The notes below the pieces were generated by a model, which made no database searches, was not told where the DNA came from, and worked only from the letters and a program-made list of their open reading frames with translations. Shown here piece after piece: positions 1 through 4,985 of a DNA stretch of 5,986 nucleotides. This stretch comes from Planctomycetota bacterium. Its GTDB lineage: Bacteria > Planctomycetota > Brocadiia > SM23-32. Position numbers and translations under genes: made by a program. Location of the stretch: assembly GCA_018334735.1 (NCBI GenBank), contig JAGXLK010000177.1, forward strand, positions 1 through 5,986, read 5' to 3'. Numbering within the stretch: the first letter of the stretch is position 1; each line of letters opens with the position of its first letter.

Positions 1-81
1 GGGGAACCTACGATGGGTGGGCGTAAATTGCTCCAGAGGGTAGCCGTTCGAACTGCAGCAAGAAAACCAAAAAAAAGTTGA
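1..81 (+). other. Window edge, possible 3' tail of an upstream gene
   Basis: Two forward frames stay open from the window edge for a short distance. One ends at a TGA at 79-81 after a basic, lysine/arginine-rich tail; another ends at a TAA at 24-26 after GTYDGWA. Either could be the C-terminus of a gene that begins outside the window. Neither fragment is long enough to recognise, and the stretch may be entirely non-coding. Confidence 0.2.
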
Positions 82-105
82 TTCTCGGTATTGAGCGGGT
101 AGTAT
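78..105 (+). promoter_or_regulatory. Candidate sigma-70-like promoter for the lipoprotein gene
   Basis: TTGATT (78-83) and TAGTAT (100-105) are separated by 16 bp. The -10 side lies in an AT-rich run continuing TATAAAA, so the exact -10 could be shifted a few bases to the right. It is about 45 bp upstream of the chosen start codon at 148. Found by eye from consensus similarity only. Confidence 0.35.
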
Positions 106-133
106 ATAAAAAGATTTAAGGGACTTTAGAACT

Positions 134-139
134 GGGAGG
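134..139 (+). promoter_or_regulatory. Ribosome binding site that fixes the lipoprotein start
   Basis: GGGAGG at 134-139 sits 8 nt before the ATG at 148. A GTG at 139 overlaps this site, and an ATG at 142 is only 2 nt from it. The ATG at 148 is therefore the best-placed start, giving a protein three residues shorter than the longest reading. Confidence 0.6.
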
Positions 140-147
140 TGATGAAA

Positions 148-714
148 ATGCGTTTCATGGTTCTTTTATTAATCGGAGCAGCGATTTCCGGCTGTACGGC
201 GAGGTATCAAAGGGTGACGGTGATGGAGCCGACAAAAGAGCTGGATCCCCAAAAGTCAGTTGCCATTAGCACTCCTGCGAGTGGTAGCTATGGGGAAGAA
301 GATTACCCGAAATCAGGACACATGACCGCTGGTGCCGTCCGTTTGGCCTTTGAGCGACATAGCAGGGAGGTTTGGATTTCCGAAGATTGCAGAGATCTTG
401 AGTGTTTAAAAGGGGGCAAACGCGCCGGTTATTATGTCGTCCCGGAAATCCTGCGCTGGGAGGATCATATCCTTGCCTGGGGAGGAACGCCGGATAGAAT
501 CGAAGTTAAGCTGACAATCTATGAGGATAAAAGCTGGGAGAGACTTGCTTCCGCTGTCATTTCCGGCAAAAGCAGATGGTTGACCTTTGGGGCGGAAAGA
601 CCGCAAGATTTACTGCCTGAGCCCCTGACCCGCTACGTCAGTATGCTTTACGGCGTGGTCCCTGAAGAGGAAAAGAGTTCAGAGCCCGACGAGGCGACTA
701 AGAAGGAAGAATAG
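148..714 (+). CDS. Outer-envelope lipoprotein, DUF4823-like
   Basis: A 188-residue predicted lipoprotein. The N-terminus is a short type II signal peptide: Met-Arg, a hydrophobic stretch (FMVLLLIGAAI), then the lipobox I-S-G-C with the lipidated Cys at residue 16 (codon 193-195). After cleavage the +2 residue is Thr, which is compatible with export to the outer membrane if E. coli-like Lol sorting applies. The middle of the protein, with YYVVPEILRWEDH followed by GTPDRIEVKLTIYE, matches my memory of DUF4823 lipoproteins, in which a 'tyrosine-x-x-P-x-I-x-x-W-E-D' segment precedes 'PDRIEVK'. That family has no known function. The last 20 or so residues are a charged Glu/Lys tail, probably disordered. 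The gene stands alone and converges on a small minus-strand gene 90 bp away. The lipoprotein call is firm; the family name is less so. Confidence 0.8.
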   Translation: MRFMVLLLIGAAISGCTARYQRVTVMEPTKELDPQKSVAISTPASGSYGEEDYPKSGHMTAGAVRLAFERHSREVWISEDCRDLECLKGGKRAGYYVVPEILRWEDHILAWGGTPDRIEVKLTIYEDKSWERLASAVISGKSRWLTFGAERPQDLLPEPLTRYVSMLYGVVPEEEKSSEPDEATKKEE

Positions 715-787
715 AAGAAGAAACTGCGGAGAAAAATGAAACGGCGCGCAAAATTCTTTTGTTGATGCGTGAGCAAGCGCACAGGGG

Positions 788-803
788 CCGTTCTCAAAAA
801 CGG
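788..803. terminator. Weak stem-loop between convergent genes
   Basis: CCGTT (788-792) pairs with AACGG (799-803) around a 6-nt loop. It lies between the convergent lipoprotein and small acidic gene, just past the latter's stop codon. There is no clear T-tract on either side, so it is a poor intrinsic terminator. It is the best candidate in the 715-804 gap, which otherwise shows nothing recognisable. Confidence 0.2.
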
Positions 804-804
804 A

Positions 805-1122
805 TCATACAACCCGAATATTGATGGATTTTTTCTCCTCGTCGATCCGTATCAATTCGCCCTCAGCTCCCATCTCAACCATTTGGACGAGAAGTTCAGG
901 ATCCACCTCCCCGAATTTCTCTCGAGGAATCATATTGAGTCCCGATTCGAGCTTGGCAAGTGGTATGCGGACATCCACGAAGGAAACCTCATCCGTACCT
1001 TCGATCACAGGATTGTGATCCACGATGGTGACGTGCAGGAATTTATTATTTGCCACCTCTTCCCTCCTCTCAGGTGTTTCCTCGGGGGAAACCTCAAAAG
1101 TTTCAATTCCCTCTTCACTCAT
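805..1122 (-). CDS. Small acidic protein resembling the core of SHOCT-like/YvlB-type proteins
   Basis: A 105-residue soluble, acidic protein with no signal peptide or membrane segment. Residues 1-25 are Glu-rich and probably flexible. The rest reads as a compact domain: strand-like FLHVTIVD, then VRIPLAKLESGLNMIP, a helix-like PELLVQMVEMGAEG and a closing strand pair ELIRIDEEKKSINIRVV. The pattern 'V-x-I-P-L-x-L-x-x-x-G-L ... G-A-x-G-x-L-x-x-I-x-x-x-x-x-x-V-x-I-x-V' is one I associate with proteins annotated SHOCT-like or YvlB/LiaX-related, which take part in envelope stress responses in some bacteria. Here the usual N-terminal helical SHOCT-like part is missing. The gene is supported by AGAGGAG about 8 nt before the ATG and a near-consensus promoter. 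The large overlapping plus-strand frame at 769-1137 is its shadow. Function unknown. Confidence 0.75.
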   Translation of the reverse strand: MSEEGIETFEVSPEETPERREEVANNKFLHVTIVDHNPVIEGTDEVSFVDVRIPLAKLESGLNMIPREKFGEVDPELLVQMVEMGAEGELIRIDEEKKSINIRVV

Positions 1123-1178
1123 AACGATCTCCTCTGACGAGCAGTAACTCCGATGGGTCGATTCTCCAACGATCTATC

Positions 1179-1206
1179 CTTATATCACAAATCACTGGAA
1201 TGTCAA
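1179..1206 (-). promoter_or_regulatory. Near-consensus sigma-70 promoter for the small acidic gene
   Basis: Read on the minus strand, a perfect TTGACA (1206-1201) is followed after 16 bp by TATAAG (1184-1179), five of six matches to TATAAT. Transcription would start near 1172, giving a leader of about 50 nt with AGAGGAG before the ATG at 1122. This is the best promoter match in the window. Confidence 0.7.
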
Positions 1207-1224
1207 CGGGGAGGGCATTATTTT

Positions 1225-1260
1225 GCCTTAAAAGGCTGTTTAAAGCCCTTTTTAAAGGGC
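1225..1260. repeat. Three tiled inverted repeats upstream of the 1179-1206 promoter
   Basis: GCCTT/AAGGC (1225-1236), GGCT/AGCC (1234-1247) and GCCCTTT/AAAGGGC (1245-1260) overlap end to end, each sharing an arm with the next. Their centres are 10-12 bp apart, and each has a TTAAA-type core. TTTAAAG occurs as a direct repeat at 1239-1245 and 1251-1257. They end about 20 bp upstream of the minus-strand -35 box. They could be an operator array or alternative RNA hairpins; which is undecided. Confidence 0.5.
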
Positions 1261-1438
1261 GTTGGTCGTTTTGAAAAAACGGATCCTGCAGGGCCGAAAC
1301 GCGCCGCGCACGCTGTGCCGAAACCGCTAATGCAGCCGGGCTTATGCGAGGGCCTTGGATGCCAAAATGGCGGGGCGAATTCACGGAGGCTATATAAAAC
1401 GGCGCATGCCGTTCAGGCGTAAAAATTTACAACAACAA
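1261..1438. other. Non-coding spacer, middle of the divergent intergenic region
   Basis: No convincing gene on either strand; open frames here lack ribosome sites and look compositionally random. It contains a GC-rich pocket (about 1285-1345) with the 8-bp direct repeat GCCGAAAC at 1293-1300 and 1317-1324. There is also a small hairpin, AACGGC/GCCGTT with loop GCAT (1398-1413), next to an AT-rich TATATAAAA (1391-1399). Confidence 0.4.
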
Positions 1439-1461
1439 GGGTTATGAACGGTGTTCAACCC
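1439..1461. promoter_or_regulatory. Imperfect palindrome, operator-like
   Basis: GGGTT-AT-GAAC-GGT-GTTC-AACCC forms a nine-pair inverted repeat with a 2-nt bulge in one arm and a 3-nt centre. Its core TGAAC-GGT-GTTCA is exact. A -10-like TCTAAT follows at 1471-1476 without a good -35 box; the palindrome covers the -35 position. That arrangement suits a site for a dimeric regulator of the LOG gene. No T-run follows on the plus strand, so a terminator is less likely. Confidence 0.4.
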
Positions 1462-1561
1462 AGATTCTACTCTAATTGGGCAAGAATGGCTTCCAATTAT
1501 CCGTAAAATCCGGGGAGGCAGTTTCTCGAAGCCTCGAGCTTTGTCCTGAAAAACCGGGTGT

Positions 1562-1591
1562 TTGCCGTAAGTTATGGCGCTGCGTTAAAAT
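1562..1591 (+). promoter_or_regulatory. Candidate promoter for the LOG-family gene
   Basis: TTGCCG (1562-1567) and TAAAAT (1586-1591, five of six matches) are separated by 18 bp, placing a start near 1598 and leaving a leader of about 43 nt. The alternative is the TCTAAT at 1471-1476 next to the upstream palindrome. In that case a 7-bp inverted repeat, ATGGCGC (1574-1580) with GCGCCAT (1617-1623), would lie in the leader just before the ribosome site. Confidence 0.35.
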
Positions 1592-1628
1592 TGCTTCCCG
1601 GATGTGTCCAGTTTTTGCGCCATCTTTT

Positions 1629-1634
1629 GAGGAG
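1629..1634 (+). promoter_or_regulatory. Ribosome binding site that fixes the LOG-family start
   Basis: GAGGAG lies 6 nt before the ATG at 1641. The reading frame stays open back to 1476, but the extra 55 residues look unlike a protein domain and have no such site, so the start at 1641 is chosen. Confidence 0.8.
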
Positions 1635-1640
1635 AATGTT

Positions 1641-2423
1641 ATGAGCGAAGGACAGCACAATAGCAAAAGCCCGCGAAATGCCTTCCATGTTCGGTCAAAA
1701 CGAGGGGTCCAGAGCGACTTCGAATTGCTGGACGCCTCGCGTCAACGTACTGAGTTCTCACAGGATGATACCTGGCGAGTGTTCCGCGTTATGGCAGAAT
1801 TTGTTGAAGGATTCGAAAACCTCTCACGGTTGGGACCAGCGGTCTCAATTTTCGGCAGCGGACGCGCTGGAGAGGAAGATAAGTACTACGAACAAGCTCG
1901 TGTTACCGCTCGTCTTCTGGCGGAGAAAGGGGTTGCAGTTATTACGGGCGGCGGCCGCGGTTTTATGGAAGCGGCTAACCGAGGCGCCAAAGAAGGCGGG
2001 GGAACGTCGGTCGGTCTGAATATTGAAATTCCTTCGGAACAGAAACCAAATGATTATCTCGATCTGATGCTGGAATTCCATTACTTTTTCTGCCGCAAGG
2101 TAATGTTCGTCAAATATAGCATCGGGTTCATTATGTTCCCGGGTGGTTATGGGACTATGGACGAATTGTTTGAGTCCCTTACTCTGATCCAAACCGAGCG
2201 AAATGAAAACTTCGGGGTGGTCCTTCTTGGCAGCGATTACTGGGGCGAGATGCTGAACTGGATGCAGGATAAGATGCTGGCCAGAGGCTATATTTCGGAG
2301 GATAACTATGAAATCCCTCATGTAACCGACGAACCCGAGGAGGCGGTGGAGATCATACTCGAACAACTCAAGGTCGTGGCGGAGTTAACGGCAGCTGAAA
2401 CCACACGGGAAGACGTCCAATAA
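1641..2423 (+). CDS. LOG-family protein, probable nucleotide 5'-monophosphate phosphoribohydrolase
   Basis: A 260-residue cytosolic Rossmann-fold protein of the LOG ('lysine decarboxylase-like', TIGR00730-type) family. Characterised members hydrolyse cytokinin riboside monophosphates, or AMP-like nucleotides, to free base and ribose 5-phosphate. They are not lysine decarboxylases despite the old name. The fold begins with VSIFGSGR (68-75). It has a glycine-rich loop GGGRGFMEAANRGA (103-116), the conserved Arg-Lys pair in FCRKVMF (R152, likely catalytic), and the signature PGGYGTMDE (167-175, with the likely catalytic E175). The first 60 or so residues are an extension seen in the longer branch of the family, including the DDTWRVFRVMAEFVEGFENL helix. 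The length and all key residues suggest an active enzyme; the natural substrate cannot be told from sequence. The gene is monocistronic and ends 6 bp from the convergent DUF3108 gene. Confidence 0.92.
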   Translation: MSEGQHNSKSPRNAFHVRSKRGVQSDFELLDASRQRTEFSQDDTWRVFRVMAEFVEGFENLSRLGPAVSIFGSGRAGEEDKYYEQARVTARLLAEKGVAVITGGGRGFMEAANRGAKEGGGTSVGLNIEIPSEQKPNDYLDLMLEFHYFFCRKVMFVKYSIGFIMFPGGYGTMDELFESLTLIQTERNENFGVVLLGSDYWGEMLNWMQDKMLARGYISEDNYEIPHVTDEPEEAVEIILEQLKVVAELTAAETTREDVQ

Positions 2424-2429
2424 AGAATT

Positions 2430-3296
2430 TCAAGGATCGACCGAAACCAGTTCGCCGTAAATTTCCCCAACATAGACTTTAGAGAGGAGCTTGACAGGCA
2501 GTCCCCGTTCCTCGGCAAACCACAACCGGATTGAACGGTATTTTCCCTCCTCTTCGCTCCGCTCTTCCTCGCTGCCGGCAAGGGCGTGCAGACGTAATTC
2601 TACCTCGGTGGCCTCGTAATCTCCAGCCTTTACACTCACCCGTTGTTTTTGTTTCGGAACAAATTCCGCGGCATATATTTCGTCCTTGTGGACGACCTCA
2701 AGAACAAGTTTCTCTCCCGATTTGATGCGAAGAGAACGAGCCATCAAAAACGCGCCTGGGAGATCAAGTCCATGAACGAATTGCAAACGCTCCACGGAAC
2801 GTTCATCGTCTTCCCGTTCATGAAGAGCGGTTTTAACGATTTTGCGCTTTCGGTCGAATTCAACGGTATAGATATCTTCTTCATCCCCTTTTTCAGAACT
2901 TGTTCGTCTGCCCCGTGCCGGCAGCAAAGTTTTGCGATTCAGCCAGGTCTTTCCATTAACCCGATAACTCCAGAGTTTTTCAACAAACGCATTTGTCGTC
3001 CTCCCTTCATAGGAGAACACGAATTGATCGGGATGTTCCTTTGCCTTATCAATCCTTAAGGTGAACCGTGCGCACTCCAGGCCGTTCCAGCCAAATTCAT
3101 ATACAAGTTTTTCGCCGGGGGAAAACGGGGGCTTTCCAGGATTCAAACGGGTGAGGTCTGGCCATTTAATACGCTCGCGTGTCAGGTCGCTTTGTTTTCT
3201 CCCGCGCTTGGTCAGAGCGCGATGTAAAAACAAAAATCCCGGAATCAGGAGGATCACTGCGCCGACGCAGATCAAAAGCCGTTTTCTTCCGGTCAT
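2430..3296 (-). CDS. Membrane-anchored DUF3108 protein
   Basis: A 288-residue protein with a basic N-terminus (MTGRKR), one hydrophobic segment at about 7-25 and then a mostly charged chain. The lack of a lipobox Cys and of a good cleavage site suggests an uncleaved anchor with the domain in the periplasm. From residue 57, PFSPGEKLVYEFGWNG is the typical opening of DUF3108, and the body is rich in alternating beta-strand patterns (FTLRID, YTVEFD, KLVLEVV, ATEVELRLHA). The end, IRLWFAEERGLPVKLLSKVYVGEIYGELV, matches the family's closing 'W...D.RRLPV.......G' section. DUF3108 has no established enzymatic role; a lipid-binding or envelope function is often guessed. The start is an ATG with GGAGG 4 nt upstream, slightly close. 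It lies downstream of the aldo/keto reductase on the same strand, but the 192-bp gap suggests its own transcript. Confidence 0.82.
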   Translation of the reverse strand: MTGRKRLLICVGAVILLIPGFLFLHRALTKRGRKQSDLTRERIKWPDLTRLNPGKPPFSPGEKLVYEFGWNGLECARFTLRIDKAKEHPDQFVFSYEGRTTNAFVEKLWSYRVNGKTWLNRKTLLPARGRRTSSEKGDEEDIYTVEFDRKRKIVKTALHEREDDERSVERLQFVHGLDLPGAFLMARSLRIKSGEKLVLEVVHKDEIYAAEFVPKQKQRVSVKAGDYEATEVELRLHALAGSEEERSEEEGKYRSIRLWFAEERGLPVKLLSKVYVGEIYGELVSVDP

Positions 3297-3365
3297 AATG
3301 CCTCCAGACAGGATGTCCTGACAGGCTCTCGCAGGAGCGGGCCGATTACTGAAGTATTCTAACTT
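3297..3365 (-). promoter_or_regulatory. Leader of the DUF3108 gene with a palindrome and a possible -10
   Basis: On the minus strand TAGAAT (3361-3356) is a good -10-like hexamer, but no acceptable -35 box is found at 16-18 bp; that position is occupied by the hairpin at 3381-3397. Closer to the gene, CAGGA-TG-TCCTG (3309-3320) is an exact inverted repeat flanked by direct copies of GACAGG (3307-3312 and 3320-3325). It lies just upstream of the GGAGG ribosome site (3305-3301). Confidence 0.3.
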
Positions 3366-3450
3366 TTCTCCAGAAGTGGCACCGGCATCTTGCCGGTCCA
3401 GGGGCTTATACCGCCTGGAAGTTTGTAGGTCTCAGGAGGGCCGGTCCCCG
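3366..3450. repeat. Palindrome-rich block, likely a dispersed intergenic repeat
   Basis: Three inverted repeats sit close together: ACCGGC/GCCGGT with loop ATCTT (3381-3397), CCAGG/CCTGG (3398-3418) and GGG/CCC around CCGGT (3438-3448). The first, within TGGCACCGGCATCTTGCCGGT (3377-3397), resembles a short repeat that I recall scattered between genes in Planctomycetota, Verrucomicrobiota and Lentisphaerota genomes. There its translation gives the spurious peptide GKMPVPL, which appears here on the minus strand. Only one copy lies in this window, so the dispersed nature is not shown by the sequence itself. Confidence 0.5.
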
Positions 3451-3488
3451 TTAATGCTAAAATCATGGGGGTATTTTTTCCGCACCGG

Positions 3489-4634
3489 TTACCCGATAAT
3501 TTCGGCAAGTTTATCCATCCGCTCGGCAATTGGCAAACTTTGCGGGCAAACCTCAATACATTCCTCACAGTCTACGCAACGAGACGGATCCTTGTTTTCG
3601 CCGCTGAGGTTTTCGATTTGCTGCCGGGCATTCTCCAATCCGAATATTTCCGATGCTTGATAGAGTCCCATAAGCTGGTAAATAGCCAAATTTTGCGGAC
3701 AGGCTCCGAGACAATAACGACAGCCGGTGCAGAGGGGTTGTCCTTTGCTGAATTCCTGGAACGCTTCGATAAATGCGTCACGCTGATCTTCGCTCATCAT
3801 GTCACCGGAACTGACTATATCCACATTTTGCTCGAGATGTGCGATCTCATTCATGCCCGATAAAATAGTACTGATTCCGGGATGACTTTGCAGAAAGCGG
3901 AATGCGACTTCCTGAACAGGGGCGTCTGCCAGCTCGGGCAGATGTTTGGAGAAAACTTCCGATTTTCCGGTGAGCAATCCTCCACGAAGCGGGCCCATAA
4001 TTTTTACGCCGATGTCATTTTCTTGGGCGTAATCCAGAACTTTCTCGCAATAGCGACCGAGAAAATTATAGTAAACCGTGATCGTGCGGAAATCGGGCAC
4101 CTGGTTGAGCCAGCTGATAATCTCATCAGCCTGAGCATGAGACGTAAATCCGAGGTGCTTAACGAGGCCCTGCTCCTGAGCTTCTCTCATCGCCTGCAAC
4201 GGACTGTCGTCTCCGTTACGCGCCGTTTCGAAATCCTCGGGTTTACTCAAGTCCCAGAACTGGTAGAAATCGAAATAATCTACGCCCACGCGGTCGAGTG
4301 AGTTTTCGATACTCATCCACATTTCATCTCGATTGCGAATTCCAATATTGGCTTCTGCGCGTTCGTGACGTTCCTCTCCGGGGCGAACTTGAGCTTTTGC
4401 CGACAACACCACATCCTCGCGGTTAACATCTTTAATGGCGCGTCCCGTCCACGTTTCGGCGTTTTCCTCGTAACTATCCCAGGAATACGCACTGCCTATA
4501 TCGAAGTAGTTCATTCCGAGTTCCAGGCCGCGATGTATAATTTCCGCGGCGTTCTCTCCACTCTTATAACGCATTGTGCCAAACCCGAGGACCGAGACTT
4601 CAATTCCTGTGTCACCAACTTCGCGATACCGCAC
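3489..4634 (-). CDS. Aldo/keto reductase with C-terminal ferredoxin-like 2[4Fe-4S] domain
   Basis: A 381-residue cytosolic oxidoreductase in two parts. Residues 1 to about 290 form the aldo/keto reductase barrel, opening with YREVGDTGIEVSVLGFGTMR. It keeps the catalytic Asp (D45 in NYFDIGSAY), Tyr (Y50) and Lys (K80 in LSAKAQ). GLVKHLGFTSH and the late segment ILSGMNEIAHLEQNV correspond to the usual NADP(H)-binding end of the barrel. Residues about 300-368 carry two cysteine sets, C302/C305/C308/C312 and C353/C356/C359/C363, each CxxCxxCxxxCP, as in bacterial ferredoxins. Fused reductases of this type are common in anaerobes and are thought to exchange electrons with iron-sulfur partners; substrates are mostly unknown. 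Two oddities stand out: Trp127 stands where the catalytic His usually is (DFYQFWDL), and a charged insertion at 82-104 follows the Lys strand. The start is a GTG with AGGAGG 5 nt upstream. Confidence 0.95.
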   Translation of the reverse strand: MRYREVGDTGIEVSVLGFGTMRYKSGENAAEIIHRGLELGMNYFDIGSAYSWDSYEENAETWTGRAIKDVNREDVVLSAKAQVRPGEERHERAEANIGIRNRDEMWMSIENSLDRVGVDYFDFYQFWDLSKPEDFETARNGDDSPLQAMREAQEQGLVKHLGFTSHAQADEIISWLNQVPDFRTITVYYNFLGRYCEKVLDYAQENDIGVKIMGPLRGGLLTGKSEVFSKHLPELADAPVQEVAFRFLQSHPGISTILSGMNEIAHLEQNVDIVSSGDMMSEDQRDAFIEAFQEFSKGQPLCTGCRYCLGACPQNLAIYQLMGLYQASEIFGLENARQQIENLSGENKDPSRCVDCEECIEVCPQSLPIAERMDKLAEIIG

Positions 4635-4639
4635 AACAA

Positions 4640-4645
4640 CCTCCT
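4640..4645 (-). promoter_or_regulatory. Ribosome binding site for a GTG start of the reductase
   Basis: On the minus strand AGGAGG (4645-4640) is followed by TTGTT and then GTG (4634-4632). The GTG leads straight into the family's usual N-terminal strand (RYREVGDTGIEVS), so a non-ATG start is well supported. Confidence 0.75.
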
Positions 4646-4711
4646 GAAAGCCAAACGATTGGAAAAATCCAGCGGGGACTTTCCGGTGAAATCTAACCCG
4701 GATAGAACGGT

Positions 4712-4740
4712 AAGATACCAGTTAGCTGTGGCTGCTTCAA
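4712..4740 (-). promoter_or_regulatory. Candidate promoter for the aldo/keto reductase gene
   Basis: On the minus strand TTGAAG (4740-4735) and TATCTT (4717-4712) are 17 bp apart, each four of six matches to consensus. Transcription would begin near 4705, giving a leader of about 70 nt. The rest of the 4635-4985 region has no gene that I can support on either strand. Confidence 0.4.
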
Positions 4741-4901
4741 GAGAACTTGTTTTTTCACCTTTTGTTCAGAGAGACAATTTTCTAAAAGCCGAACGCAGAG
4801 TCGCGCTGATTGAAGAGCCCCCCAAAAAGCCTCACCGAACGATTTTGTGTCTCAAATGACCAATATCCTCGGCTTATTGAGCTTCGAATTACTGTGTTCA
4901 C

Positions 4902-4930
4902 TTGCGTAAAACCGAAGCAGGCGGTAAATT
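4902..4930 (+). promoter_or_regulatory. Weak candidate promoter for the ATP pyrophosphatase gene
   Basis: TTGCGT (4902-4907) and TAAATT (4925-4930) are 17 bp apart; matches are three and four of six. It is the best-spaced pair found just upstream of the gene and would leave a leader of about 50 nt. Confidence 0.25.
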
Positions 4931-4985
4931 CTTGCCAGCGCGGCAGCGCCGGTATGTCATTTCAGCATTCGCTCTGGAGAATTGA

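Noticed and set aside
42..69. tRNA-like 3' end (GTTCGAAC followed by ACCA)
   Set aside because: The bases around GTTCGAA do not pair into a T-arm and no acceptor or anticodon arm can be drawn.
769..1137. Open plus-strand frame of 122 codons opposite the small acidic gene
   Set aside because: No ribosome site and no domain, whereas the minus strand has a promoter, a ribosome site and a domain-like protein.
1225..1260. Intrinsic terminator for a plus-strand transcript
   Set aside because: The T-runs lie inside the arms rather than after a stem, and no plus-strand gene ends within 500 bp upstream.
1153..1422. Open frames on both strands in the divergent intergenic region
   Set aside because: No ribosome sites, no recognisable protein features, and they run through promoter and palindrome sequences.
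1439..1461. LexA/DinR-type SOS box
   Set aside because: The GAAC and GTTC halves are 3 bp apart instead of 4, and the downstream gene is not a known SOS gene.
1476..1640. 55-residue N-terminal extension of the LOG-family protein
   Set aside because: It lacks a ribosome site at its own start and looks unlike a domain, while a clear site precedes the ATG at 1641.
4365..4859. Open plus-strand frame of 164 codons crossing the reductase start
   Set aside because: It runs antisense to the well-supported reductase for half its length, has no ribosome site and no recognisable domain.
4635..4985. Riboswitch or other known leader RNA upstream of the GMP-synthase-like gene
   Set aside because: I could not find a purine-riboswitch three-way junction or any other recognisable conserved leader structure.
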